A stretch of 64,000 nt of DNA from contig JAJVDF010000250.1 in the NCBI GenBank assembly GCA_022410635.1, positions 736,303 to 800,302 of the forward strand. Reading direction: 5' to 3'. Below are positions 11,501 through 26,500 of the stretch, in pieces (the first letter of the stretch is position 1; each line of letters begins with the position of its first letter). This DNA comes from Tretioscincus oriximinensis. Its lineage: Eukaryota; Chordata; Lepidosauria; Squamata; Gymnophthalmidae. The translations under genes were made by a program, and so were the position numbers. Below the pieces are notes generated by a model. That model saw only the letters and a program-made list of their open reading frames with translations, was not told the origin of the DNA and did not search any database.

Positions 11501-14500
11501 CCACTGCTTTAGATAGTCATGGGTCCTGAGCTGCAGGCTTGATTGACCTTTTCTGAGAAACATATCTAGCTGTTTTTTTTTATTAGAAACAAGACACCAG
11601 CTAGATGAATCACTCTTCTGCTGAAGTTAATGCCATGTCATATTCCAAAAAGAACAAATTCACAGCTGGGCACAAGCTGACATTTGGTTTGTCATTTTTT
11701 TTCATTTGCAGTTCACTTAGCAAACTAAAAATGTGGCTCTTCAGCAAAATGCAACTGGTGTTGCTTCTGAAGACATTTATAACTTACTGAAATGTCCCTA
11801 ATGATCAGTGGGGAGTAGAACCCTATTAAAACTAATATTCTTCTTTGATTCTGTGAAATTCAGGGACAATTAATTAATGCTTCCCCACCCCCACCCCCGG
11901 TAAGTTCTAGATCTTAAATTGTCTGCCAACATTAATCCCTACAAACAGAAAAGTTGGCCCAACTTACATGGTTTTAATTTTACTTTTTTGTTCCTCCAGA
12001 CATTTTCTTTGCATTTTTATTATAATTATGATTATGATTTTACAAATGCATGAATATCTAAAAACCTATCATCTCTCTGAACTTCATTGTGATCTGCAAC
12101 AGAGATGGTTTTCTAAAACTCAAAAGAGTGTGGAAACTAAGGCTTTTCTCAAATCCACTCTGCACATGGTAGTGACATATATTACTGGTAGTGACACATG
12201 GAGTGATACTGCAGTGAGATTTGTTTTGGGGTTGGGTAAGATGCTTCAGGCTGTCAGCACAGCAGATAGAAGGTGTGGTTCGTTCTTATTAATATCTACA
12301 TTCTTCTTGGCCATGTGTATTAATTTCATTTTAGTGAGATATTTAAATTGTTTTGATTGATTGCTTGTGTCTGTGTTTTTGTTATATTTTCTTTGACGTA
12401 TTCAATAAATAAATAAAAAGAAAAAATGAAAAAAAAGATATTTGTCAAATAACAGATTGCATTTTGTCATGGCTATGAAATTTTCAGGAAATTAGTAAAT
12501 GTCTGATTGATTTGAATTTTACAGCCTTCCAAAAGCGTGACTTTTACGGGTAAATGTTGTGCTGCTTTTAAATTTTTTAAACCATGATCACCTTGTGTCT
12601 CCTTGTGTGAGTTTTTCTGTTCTTGAACCAATATTAGAGGGCCTTCAACCCCAGGATTGTCTCATGATAAAGAATTGTCTCCCCTCTGAGATGGTCAAGC
12701 ACCTAAGCTGTACACATTCAGATGTCTGTTCATCCTCACCTTTGGTTGAGCAAAAAAATCCCCCTTTTCAAGACACTGTTCTATTTTTAGTTGTTCTATT
12801 TTAAACTGCTTTGTGTTTTTTTAAATTGCAATCTTCCCTGAGATCATCGGGTATAATTAAATTAAATTAAACTATTAAATTAATAACCAAGAATAATATA
12901 TATGTAGGAGACACCTTGGGCTATAGATGAAGAACTTAAAAAAATATCCAGAAGGAGGTAGGGACAAACCCAAAGAGCTTCCAGTGCAAGCTGAGCATTC
13001 AGTATTGCCTTAAATAGCAGAAGTGTTATGAAACATTGCACCACCAGGGTGAGCCTGCACACCTCCACTCACTAAAGGAAGCACCCAGCACTCCCTCCAA
13101 GGCACAGCATGTCTCTAAAGACATAATTTTGCCTTTGATTTGTGCTGAGAGTAAGAGAAAAACCCTCCCCTTCTAGCTAATCATTTCAGAGCAGATGTAA
13201 CCTGTAGAAAAAGGCAGGGATTTCCCTCCTCCCAACTCTCTGAAAGTGCCAAATTAAGACATTTTTAGCATTAGTTGGATATAAGCGAGGGTGGGAGGAG
13301 CCTGTTTATAACCCTTCCCCATCCTGCGCCAGGACCCACCTCCCCCCACACCCTGTTTTATGACCCCTTAGTTAAGCAACAATAAAACACTTCTCCTAAT
13401 GAACAAATGAAGTATACCTTAATGTTGCCAAGCATATAATTGATCATAACTGTAAAATATGTAAAGTTGGTAATTCTGTGGTCAGGAAGTTTCTTCACGG
13501 TCTGTTGGACCATACTGGCTGAGATTGAAGAATGGTAGCCCTCGTGGCAAAGTGCTTCCTAGGAAGCAAAACTTCCTGGGCAATTCTCCTGGCTGCTCAA
13601 GCCTTTTCCACGGTATGCTATTCAGATCTCATGTAAGGCTAACAAAGTGAGGTGGTGGAACTGTTACGTAAAGCATCTGACAGTGCTATACTCCATTGCT
13701 GTTTGTCCTATCTCTGTTACATAATAAGTGATTCAGTATTGTAATGTTAATAGCAAGATACAGCATGTCCTAAATACTTGAGGGAGTGTCTTCACCCATA
13801 TAGATCTGCCACTTTGTTAAGATCTAACACCCTTTCTTGTACTGATTTCATTCTTGTGAAGTCTTCTAGAGGCGCCGCATGTGATAAGGTCGTATATATT
13901 TTTACACCTGGTGAAGATGTAACTTTTCACACTATAGATTAGTATAAAAATGCTAATAATAAATTAACAAAGTACAGCAAAAAAAATCACTTTTCCCCTT
14001 TAAACCGGCAGTGTTTTAACCTAGGCATGCATGACTGATTAATAAATCATTCTTTATAAGATGATAGGAGTTGGCATTACCCTAAAGATTCACGACAATC
14101 ATGAACTTGACTCACCAAACAGTCTTCCAGTTGTCATAATTAACTGTTTCTTATGATAAAGAAAGCAAAATGCTGAACACCTTGTTAAAGCATCTAGTTA
14201 CATAAATTCTCATTGGCTTATTTTTTAATAGATAATATCTCAGGTTCATAAGTATCATCATATACTGTTTCCTAGAACCAAGATGATTAAAAACACTTGA
14301 AGATGTTCAAGTATTTATGTTTTAAATAACACACACTATTAAAAAGTTTGGAAACTGCTAGTGATGGTAAGTACAAAATGGTGGGTCTTCTTCACAGTTT
14401 GACAGAAGGATGTTCTTAGCATTCTGCTATCACCAACTGGTGAGAAAATAGCACAGGACAGGTTTTGGAAAACTGATTATTGCCAAGTTGTTGAGCAAAA

Positions 14501-17500
14501 AAAAAAAGAGGTGAATGACTTAATTGGTTTAATTGCTGAACATTGTGTTCAGCATAGTCGCTGTATTTTTGTACAGCACATTGATGGTGCCTCCTAAATA
14601 AATAAATAAATAAATAATAAAACAACAACCCATGACTGGAGTTGAAATCAGAGTTGTGTGATGGAACTCTGGGTCATCCTGGAAGTGCAGCCTCAGAGAT
14701 GTTAACTCATGGCTCTTCTGTTTTCCCTGCATCTTCAATCCAGCTTTTCTGGTTTAACCATTTTGTTAGAGGAGAAAAAGGCAGATTGGTGTATAAAAAT
14801 TCCATCTTCTCTAAGCCACTTCAAAGGTCTATTCTTCCATCCTTTCTTTCTTTCTTTCTTCCAAACTTTGTAATTGTCATACCTCATCATGGACAGTGTT
14901 AACTGATGCAATAGTAAATGGTAAACTAGGTTTAAAACATGAGTTCCCACTGAACTCTTCTCCTTGAGACTGCCCTAATGCATTGGTGAGCCACTGTGTG
15001 AGACAGAATGCTGGACTAGTTGGGCTGTGGCCCCTTTCAGCAGGGCTCCTCTTATGTTTACTTTGACTGAGCAAAAGTCCAAGCATTTAGAAGGAATAGA
15101 GCATTCACATTCCAAATCGCTTCCCTATTCTCTAACTATTGCCAGGTCATACTTAATGTTACATTGTATATAGATGGTGTTTAAGCAGCTTATTCCTTCC
15201 AACAATCCACACCCAACTACTGTCCTGCCCTTCTTCCCTTCTTCCAAACTTAGCAGTTTGGTCTAGTGAGATGGGCTTCTCAGCACAACCCCCCTTGTTG
15301 TTATTTCCTCACTTTGCCAGATTGCCACTAGTTACAATTGGTGCCGACAGGAGAGACTAAGAGGACTTTTCATTTTTAAGCATGATAATAGCTACATGGT
15401 GTCCTTGAAATAACTGAATTCAATATGCTTATATTGATATACTCCACATAGTTTATTAAAAATATTTTACACAGAAGTGGAAATTGATCTATGTCTCTTT
15501 ATGTGTGTATGTTCGTTATACGGATTAGCGAGGCTGAGTTGAATTAGTGAAGCTGAGTTAATTCCTGGTTCAATAATCCATTTTACTGGGGCTTCTCCTT
15601 GGATCACAATAAGGCTTGGTGCAGAAAAGACAAAGGTTTCTCTTCCAGTCTCCTCCCTGACATTGTTTGAACACGAATGGAGTCCTTCATACATCACCCA
15701 ATAGTGGGTTAAATTATGCATGGCAAATTTAATTTGAGGAAACGATATCTTGAGGTAGAGTGGGAGAATAATGTGTTCAAGAGAATCACTGCATGCTTGT
15801 TACACCTGAATTGTTCTAATTTAACAAATACTGTAGTGTGTTCTTTTACTACAAACATTTAACTGCTCCACTAGCTTATCTACTGAGGTGGAAAACAGTA
15901 GGCAGATTGTGTTGTGTGTTCATAATTTCCTCCCCTAAACTTCATTCCCTTCCCAGCTTTAGACTTAACTCCAGAGAAATTATCTGTTGCTTGCTGTTTT
16001 TAATCCTTGCAGCATCTGTTGCACTGTCTTACTCTTTCCTTTCCTCCCCCACTTCTTTTCCTCTCTGTGCCTTTGCTAAACACGCCTCATTGGGCATTGA
16101 CACACTTTCTTCCTTATGGAAAGGATCACATTTTCTTTTCATAAGGCACATCACCTCCTTCTCTTTTGGTTCACTGTTTAAGTTCTCAATGTCTGGGGTC
16201 CTTTCTACATACTAGGATGGATGTCAGGATGTTGCCTCCGGGTTGGAGCAATAGGCAGGACTCCTGAAATACCATTTGCAGGGAGTCATGAACAGGAGCA
16301 TATTTTGCTTTCCTCTGTTTGGACTGCCCAGGTGCATCTGGTGGGCCTCTGTGTGACACAGAATGTTGGACTTGATGGGCTGTGGCCTGATCCAGTATGG
16401 CTCTTCTTATGTTCTTATGTACATGGGAGCTTGCCATTCCAAGTCTATTCCAAGATATATCCCAAAATAAACCCTAGCGTTGAAAGGGCCTGTTCCTCTT
16501 TTTCAGAAAGATTGTCTTTCAGAAAATGAAGTTAGCAAGTGGCACTTGATTATTCATGTCAGACATGATGTTAACTCTCCCATTCATCGCTTAACACACA
16601 TAAAGGAAGATTCTTCTGGGCCAGAGCATTTTTTCTGCCCAAGAGCAAGATGGGCATCCATCTGCTCAGGTGACCTTCCCAGCCTGAGCTAACTTTAAGG
16701 ATGAGAAATGAAAGTTCTCCACCGTTGAAGTTGCACTGGTAACATTTTGCCAAGCTTTAGAAGTGAATCGTATTTGGAGTCTGTCAAAATGTTACCAGAT
16801 TGTGGAATGGGCTATTGCACACCCCTGGCTTTTTGTATGGAGAAAGTGAATCACCCTGCCACATGTTGTTACAGGTAAATTTCATTTTACGAGCTTCCAC
16901 TTTACAAGTTCATATCTTTATAAGTGTAAAGTTTGACCTTCTATGTTAGGAAAGAAGCCCTGTTCCTCAACATGGTCTCACCTTGGTAGCATGGATAAGT
17001 CAGATGGCACTTTAAAAAATAACTGAGTCCAGGAGTTATAAAATAATTTTGTTGTTTATTACAACGCATAGAAAGTTCAGAAAAAATAATGCATTCAAAT
17101 CATTCCCTTAAGAAGGCTGCTTGCATTTTGAAGTACAGTACACACAGAAATATCTTCAGGAAATAACAAAGCATACTAAACTCGTCAGCTCTAAATCATC
17201 TCTAACACACACTAAACTGTTCGTATTGTGTCTCTCCTCTCAGATCAGGTTGTCTTCAATTAAGCCAATGAACACTGTACTTTTGCAGGTGATGTCATTC
17301 TGAGTTGTACCCCTCCCAAATTGAAAGCACCAATTAACCACAGCTCTTCTTCTTGGTTTTCATGAATTTCTGCAGCTGGTATTCTTTGAAGCTACTCCCT
17401 AAAATCTCTCACTCATCTGCATTTTCAGTGTCTAAACAAATATTTCAAGCACTCTTTACCAAATCAACAAGAATAGTTTCTACAAAGTAGCTTTACAATT

Positions 17501-20500
17501 GCTAACTAACATTTTAACATATATCATTCTGTACATAAACCTTACAACAAGCATTCTGTTTTAGGCCATTATCCTAAAGCTGAGTGTTCTATTACCTCCT
17601 TCTTTACAAATCCCTGCTTTACAAGCAATTAGCTCATAAAGTCTGTAGGGGTGGACTGGCCAGGGTGCCAGACGGCAAATAGACCCCTGACGAAGTAGGC
17701 TCCTCCCACTCAAGTGGGTCCTTAATGATGTGGGCCCACTTACCCCAGAGATTACTTGCTTTTTTGAAGGCTGTGCTGTGGTTGGGCCTACCCATGTCAT
17801 GCGATACTTTGCGCACATGCACTGGTACCTGTATGAGAATTCTTGTATGCAGTATGCTGGGCAGAGACTATATGGGATTTGTAGGTTTCTCCCTCCCTCC
17901 CGCTATGCTATTCAAGTGATAGCTATATGGCGGGGGTAGTGGGGAGTTGGTCTCCTGACAACCAGTGTTTTAGACCCAGCCTGCTGCTTGTTATGACCCC
18001 ATGGACCATAGTGCACTAAGCCCCTCTGTCTTTTACTGATCCGCAAAGTCTGGTTAAACTCATGTTGGATGCCTCCCTGACATTATCTATCCATCTCATC
18101 CTCTGCTGTCTCCTTCTATTGTTTTCAATCTTGACCAGCATTAAGGTCTTTTCCAGGAAGTTCTGCCTTATTGTTATTTGGCCAGGGTGTTTGAACTTCA
18201 GGTTAAGGAGTTGTCATTCCATTCAGCAATCAGGGTTGATTTCCTTTAGTACTGATTTACTTGTTCTCTTTTCAGGCCAAGGATCTCTCAGGCATTTTCT
18301 CCAGTAACACAATTCAAACACATCTGGTTTTTGGCACTCAGTGTTTTACCAGTTCTCACAGCCATAGTTTTAATTATATAGATCTTTGTGGTGAAAGTAA
18401 TATATCTGCTTTTCAATACATTATCTAGCATTGCCTTCTGCCCCATATTTATTTGCTTGCTTGTTTGTTTAGTCTTTTACCTCTCCCTATACCCAATAGT
18501 CTCAGGGTAGCTAACAATAAAAACAACAGTTTAAAATTGGCATATTAAAACAGTATTGAAACAGTATCTAATGGTGGGAAGAAAAAAGCAAGTGTTTCTA
18601 CTCTGCATATAGTAGGCTTTTGTGAAGCAGATTCCAACATCAAAAGACGGCCTATTGTAGCATGAAGCGACTTACAAACCTCCCGAAGCTTGGTCCAAGA
18701 AATGTATATCTTATCCTGGTCTGGTTTAAGTGATCAATTTACAGTCTTTTCCAAAGCTCTATAAAATAGGCTGTTGTTACATTTTATACTGCTCAAAACA
18801 ATTAAGGGAACACTTAGTGTTACACTGTTATGTTAACGTATTGCCTTAATTGTTTTGAGCAGTATATTTTGCTTATGGATTTAATGAACAAAACTCTCAT
18901 CAATAAAGCTTATAAATAATCATCCTCGATGATACCAACACTTCTATTTTCAAAGCCATAAATTACTATAATTACTGGATGCACACGTTTCCTATTTCCT
19001 ATCCTAGAAGATACAGTACCTGCTTAATAATCATACTGAAGGAGATTCACATGGTAATTACTCTGTATTAGCAAAACCGTTTAATGTCATGAGTTGATTA
19101 TCCATTCATTACAAAACAGGATGCCAAAGCAACACATCAAGGATAGCTTTATTATTACTCTTTCTAGGCTTTGGCTATGAAGAATAGGATGGATGTTTAT
19201 TTAAAACATTTCCAAACCACTGCCAGTGTCTTTTACAGGGCATAAACTCTAGGCCACTTTGAATAGTTAGAAAGCATATCTTGATAGCACATCTTAGGGT
19301 TTTTTCCCCAATGTTGCTACTGAAAACCCAATAAAAACTAATTATTAAAAATGTTCCAAATAGGAGAAATAGGGTTTCTGCCTATTTTTCAAAGATCATA
19401 AAGAATTCTTCTGGAAACTGGTGTTAAGCAGACTTATGTGGACATTGTGTCTGTGTGAGTAACCATTTTACTGTGTATCGTTACAGCATTTGAAACACTA
19501 ATTTCTTCATATCCAAAAGCTTGTATATATGCATTTCCATCCCAACCAGTTCGATCTACCCATGTTTTTATCTACCCAGAAGCCTCAGTGTAGGTGTCAG
19601 TAAACTGGATAACTGCAAGTATGAACAAACAAAAAACTTGATGAACCTGATGAGAGCAATATTTAGAGCTGACAAGAGGAAGTATGTTTTCTATTCACAA
19701 GCCCATGAAATTTACTATCAGAGAAGGTAGTGACAACTACTGGCTTAGATAGCTTTAAAAATGATTTATACAAGTTTATGGAGGGCTACTATACAGTAGC
19801 TGTTTCTGGCTGCCATGTGTGGGATTTTCTTTAGGGGATAAAGAGAAAGAATATTTCTGTTACCTCTGTCATCATTTGAATTTTCCACATGCCACAGGTT
19901 AATTAGACATACTGATTTGGCTATGGACAGAGACCATTTACCAAGAGATAGGGAAGCACTCTCCAGAGTGGCACCATGTTGGGGGCAGGCTCCTGCCCAT
20001 GCCAACCCACAGTGCTGTTGTCACCACACCACATAGAAAGATTGAGAAGGAGCCCAAACCCTGCTGCTGCTGGGATCCCAGAAAGTGAAGGGGATCCTGG
20101 ATAAGCATCTCTAGATTAGATCAAAGCTTCATTCAGCATTCAAAAGTAAACAATGAGTTGTTTACTACACACTGGTAACTGATCATATTTACAAGAATTG
20201 GTAGCTTATGATTATAGATCTACTAGTATATTTGTACTTTGTATATTTGTAACTGAACAAATTCTGAGTTTAGAAACTCATTCCTTTGTGGGAGTGATTA
20301 TAGATATTCCCTCTCCTTCACAAGTGCACCATAAATAAAGCATGATAGTAGAGTAAGGGGGAAATGGGAACTGTTTTCTAGTGCTAGAAAGAGACCAATC
20401 TGGAACATGCTGATGAAGAGATTCACTGAATCAGGGCACAAGGAGCTAAGCTTGACCATCTGTTTTCTTAGAGGTCATGTCAGTGCAGACATAAAACAGT

Positions 20501-23500
20501 AGAGAAAAACACACACAAACTCACATACACATACATTCTAAAGGGGGAAAACTGCCTTCTTTAGACTCTTCAGCATGCTTACCAGTCCACAATATTTTCT
20601 TTTTGTGGTTCATAATAGGAAAAAGGGTCCTACTTGCTTGATCTTTACACAATAGAACAGATCGGAGCAGAAGTAAGATCTGCATGGAATCTTAAGTTAA
20701 GCACGGGGTTATTCCAAATGTATAAGGAGTCCTCCTAGGACACAGGATCTGGACAGACTCATGCACATGCTATGCTCTAAGCTTTCATTAGAGTATTCTA
20801 AAGATAAGTCATTAGTAGATTACTCCAACTGCACTTTGCAATAATTTAAGGGCATTTTCACACTTTCCTTTAGCTTGGTAAAGCAAGATGGCAGACTTTC
20901 TTCTGGGTTTCTTTCTTTTGTGGTCTAGAGAGACCTCATTCCTTTCTAACATACTACATCCACACTAGGTTTATTATAGGCAGGTCTAGAAGGCTTAGAG
21001 TGGCCACCTAGACTGGTACAAAGGCGAACCTGTTTTTAAAAGTCCCCAGTTGTCTCTTCGTGAGTAATATGCATTGTCTGGTTTAACAGGGTATCAGTTT
21101 CAATGATGCACAAAATTGTATCATTGCAATGAGTCCCTTAGGGTTCTGAGGCTAAAGAACTTGAGTTCCTGGCTATTGTAGACCTCACAGCAGACTCTGA
21201 AGCTCAACTAAACTCTAAGGCTAAATGAAGAAGCAAGGGAAACAAGGTTGAATGGGTGGTGACCATGGACAGCGGGATCACTGCTGGGAACAGCGTTGTG
21301 AGTTATCTACACCATTTATACCAGGGGGCTGTTCAAGCTGGTCCCTCCAACCACAACAAGTGTAGAAATGGTGTAAATTAAGTCACAGCTTCCAGATCTA
21401 GTTTCTTCTTCTGCTGTGAGAGATGGAAAGAATAACTATGCAAGATTTATCCTTGAGAGGAATTAGGACTCATGGCATCAAACTGTCCTTGTGATCTAGG
21501 AAACATATGAGAGTAATCAACTGAAGAAGCCCAGAGGCATAGTAACAAATCCCCAGGGGTTCCTAATGCATTTAAGTGATGGGCAACCTGCAAGTGCCTC
21601 CACAATGTACTTTACATGAAGTATGATATACACCTTTGGAGACACTTCAGATTCTCTAGCCGCTTTTATGTAGATACAAAGCAATTTCAAGTGGCATTTT
21701 CAGCATATCTGAGGTCCTGCCAACAAAGCTTGAAGAGAGAATGAGCTGAAGCATTGAACACGGGAACATTATGCACCACTTTATATCTTGACACTCCATA
21801 TGCTGATAAGGTTTGGATGCAACCTTAGTAGAAATACTGTAAAAATCAGTAACAAAATAAAACTACAAATACTTACATGTATTGCTTGAAATAATAGGAT
21901 AATAAGTTGAAAGAAGTGGTTGTGCAGACAGTATCTAAGAAAGCTTTTCTTATGCTTTGTACAAGAGAATCTTCTTACGTAGAATGACTTGGATATGTTA
22001 AAAAATCCAGTCTATTTGTTTTGGAATGATAACAAGTTGCCATATCCCGGACATAAACAAGTCTCTTACCTTTCCTTCCTTCTGCTTTCTTCCAAATGTT
22101 TTATATCAGTTTTCACTATGTGTGCTGATTGCAGTAAGGTGATAGTCACTTGATATTGCTCTTTCCTCTTGAAAGGTTATATAATGCAGACCTTAAGTTT
22201 ATGTCAAAAAATAATAAAGCTGGGCTGAATTAAAGGGAGATTTTAAGTATCAAACGATTGCAGTCCTAATTCATTCATAGTGAGCATTATCAAGTACACC
22301 AGCTTCTGATTACACCTATATGTTAATTTTTATGTGCATCTTCCCGAGCATGTTAAAATCAACAGTTAAAACATGTCTTCAAATTTTCCTTAACATGAAT
22401 TAGTGAAAGCATAGTGGAAACGGAATTTGCCAAGTTATCCTAAGGGCACATTACTCTCTTTGTGTGTGCTGGTGCAACTGTAAGCTAAAGCATGCTTAAA
22501 GCATAAGATTCAAATACTTTCCTGCATAGCAGTAGAAGTTTTAAAATGGCAGAGAGGGAAAGTGTTAAGCAGTGGCATCTCCACAACCCTTCAGTTCTAA
22601 AATCAAAAGTAAACAAACACTACAGGAGGCCTTCTGCATTGGACTCTATTCTGATTTATCCCAAAACAGGGATCTGCCAGAGGCCTGCTATATACTGCAT
22701 TAACATGCAGATGACAGGAAATAATCTGGTACTAATAGAGCCTGTATAATAAATGGAGATGTGTCTCCTATAGTAAACCTGGCTACAGAAATCAGTCACG
22801 TTCCAATGCTCTGTCAAGTAAGGAGCACTGTTGACCACTAAAGCTGAATCTACACAGCACTATAATTGGATATTTTGGAATAAAGCATGGGATAAAGGAG
22901 CCCAGAGAGTGCTTTCTTAAAAAAAAAATCTATAACAAATACATAAGAGTCTCTGGAGACAACTCAAGCCTAGACACTGTGGAAGATCATAGAATCATAG
23001 AATTGGAATGTTTCATGTGAAAATGATCCATCACTCTGAAGTAGTAGATGTGCCTATGAAAGCTTATGCCACCAATTGTTATACTGTTAGTCTCTAAGTG
23101 GTACTAGCCCCTTTGCTGGACTTTTTACTAGACTAACACTANAAGAAGATGATTTAGCCCCAATATGATTGTCTAAATTAAGCATGCAGGACATAGATTG
23201 GTATGTCATTTTCAGCAAGTGCAGAAATGTTCTCTTTTGGGAAGATTTCAGGAATTGAACCTGATTTTGGACTGGTCCTGAGAAAATGTAATCATAAATG
23301 CATTAAATTCTATCTGCACTGTGCATTTTCATTCACTATAACATCTTAAGATTTTAAACGGCATGTCTGTCATAAACATTTGGAATAGTTTACTATAAAA
23401 ACAGTTCTTTGCTAGGAATTATATTAACATATTAGATTTGAAATTATTCTGTACTACATGCTGAAATCAGCTGTCTCTAGTTCAAAAATACTTCTGTGGA

Positions 23501-26500
23501 TTTAGAATATTTAGCTTTTTTCAGTGCAGTGCATTAGGTAGATTATGGCTGGAAAAGCCATGATCTATGGAAGAGATTACCCTTACTTCACACAGGAGGT
23601 ATTTATATTGATGGCAAGTGCCTAAAGACTTAAGTCTTTGTTCCAACTGGCAGCTAATATTGGTTTATTCTAAATTTTTGTAAAGATCTTGTAAAATAAG
23701 AAAAGAAACCCTTTCTTGTGCTTGATTCTAAGGCTCCTCTTGATGAGAGGTTTAAATCCAGAATTTATTTTAAATCTGAATTGTCCATTCATTCTCACCT
23801 TTCTGCGTTACCAAAGTGCGCAACTGACATATCCATGGAGAATTGCATTCCTGCTCCATTGCACACTCGAGAACTTGCATGCACCATTTTCCAATTGCTT
23901 GCTCTTCCCTCTTCCATTTGAGTTCCAGTGCACATGCCTTTCCTTGACTCTCAGCCAAGTACGCATGCCCTGCCTCAAATCCCAGCCAAATCCTTGCCTT
24001 TTCCTGCCTGTTCCTGAGTGCATCATACCAACTGGGGGTTTGGAAGGAAAAGAGAAGCTCACTCTAATAGCAGCTTGTAAATACTGTCAGGAAAACCCAG
24101 GATAACGGGGCTTTTCAGCAAATGGATTGCCGAAACCCATAGCTGTATGGGAAATTTGAAATTGTTTATTTAATTATTCCTGTGACTATATCATGTAGCA
24201 TATTTTAAAATATAATACAAGTTTAAAATATAGTTCTTTAAAATATAATACAAGGAACATCGAAATCAGAATAAAATCATTGTTAAAAATCCATCTCTAG
24301 TTTATAGTGGCACATATTCTGGCTGCTTTAAAGACATAGATGGCCAAAACACTTTTTCTCAATTATCTAGGACTTGATCCCTTTTGAGAAGAGGAGGTAT
24401 ATAGTGCTTCCTGATGTGATTGTAAAAGGAGCAGACTAGTAATCTTGTATCTTCCTGCTCTTTGATTTCACATAGCTGTAGAAATCTTGTCTGGATGCAC
24501 CCTAAGTTTACTGCAGGAACTGTCAATACTTGTACATTATTTGTAAATCATTAACTCATTCTGCTACAATAACTTTTCAATATAACAGTTGAGTTAATAA
24601 CTTCCACTAACAAGATTAAAAAGTAAATGTGCTTCTATGTGTGCTTTCCATGACAGAATTGTTTTGTAAATGAGAAAACAATGCCTTTAAAAGTCTAGGA
24701 TTATTCAGAGATGAGGAGGAGATGAACATAGCTGTCTATCAGTCTCTCAGGAATGATTTAGTGGATTTTGCATTGATCAGGGGATTGGATCTGATGGCCC
24801 TGGAGGTCCCTTCCAACTCAATGATTCCATGATAATAGACTCATAATCAATTATTCAACTTACTGAATAGAGTTACCAGGAAAAGGCAAGGCAAGGCTGA
24901 ACTTCACCTAGCCCCAGCGATCAGCTGCTGGGGCTACATACAAGGATGCCTAGATAATGCTGATCAATGTATTGCTCCGATTGTGGCACCTTGTTATTTG
25001 ATTTGCTCAGAGCATGAGAATCCTGTTGGTTTCAATACCCCTAATTAGATAATCCATTTAAAATCTAATCTTGTTTGAGGCTTTAATTGGGCATGGCAGC
25101 AAACATGTTTTTGAAGACTGCATGTCAGCACACGTGAGGTGGATACTAAAAGAAAGAATCGAGTGCCCTGTTATTTTCTTAACATTTAGAAAATAAGAAA
25201 TCTTTGAAGGTTTAGACTAATATTAATATTACCTCCCCTCATAAAAGCTGGAAATAAAGAATAGGATGAGTTTTAACTTTTGGCAAAAGTACCCCATGTA
25301 GAATGCATTAAATAGTTTAATCTCAAGGTTACCACAGGATGCACTTCCTGTTATAAATTCACGATAGCTTTTCTTTAGGATTGCAAATTATGAATTGTTT
25401 AAAATATATATATTATGTCTACAATATCTACATTCAAGCAAGCCCTAAGAAAAAAAGCAGAATGTGCTTAGAATTCCAAATAAACTGTTGCTGTATGTGC
25501 ATTGTATAGAATGACACAATATCAATAAAAAATAAAGTCTTATTCACTCATTGACAAGAGAATAGTCCAAGCAATGAGCAGGAATAGTGCATATGCACTA
25601 CTAATAGTTTCATTATTCCCATATCATCCCAAAATTAAACCATAAATTTACCTTGGATGGATAGGATTTTACCAATCATTCCTTCTCCCTGGAAACAATC
25701 CTTTAGGAAGTCTTCTTGTAAATTTTACAAATTACTGGAACTATTGTAAGGATAAATCAATGGTTTATTTATTTCTCTTTAGGGTCACATGACTCCTTCA
25801 GCTACTGGGTTGATGAGAAATCTCCTGTGGGACCAGACCAAGCAACAGCAATTATAAGACTGGCTAAAATTTCTTTGGTGAAGAAGATAATGAAGAAGTG
25901 GTCAGTGACACAGAACCTAACGTTCAAGGAACAGCTTGAAGGTGGGATTCGCTACTTTGACCTCCGTGTGTCTTCTAAACCCGGTGAAGCAGGACAGGAA
26001 ATATACTTCATACATGGCTTGTTTGGAATCAAAGTATGGGATGGTTTGATGGAGATTAACAACTTTCTAGCAAATCACTCTAAGGAAGTCATTTTCTTGG
26101 ATTTTAATCATTTCTATGCTATGGATAACAACCATCACAAGTACCTGATCAGCAGAATCCAAGATGTGTTCCAAGCAAGACTTTGTGAAAAGGAATGTGT
26201 AGAAAAGGTGACACTGCAGAGTCTCTGGGAAAGGCAGGAACAGGTACAGAAAAGCTTCTGTTCTGTGGAACTAAGGACTGAAATTGCACAACTTGTATGT
26301 ATAAGCACTAGATCAGACAATAAATGTTTCAAGAACCAAGATATTTCTCCAAGAAGATCTGTTAGGACCTGTACTCAATCTGTTGTGCCATTTGCCCCTT
26401 TTGCACTGGGTCTTATATCAAATTATATCCCAGTACAAGGAGCTGCCCTCTGCATACTGATGTATATTATAGCAAGCCATAGTGTACACCAACATGCAAA

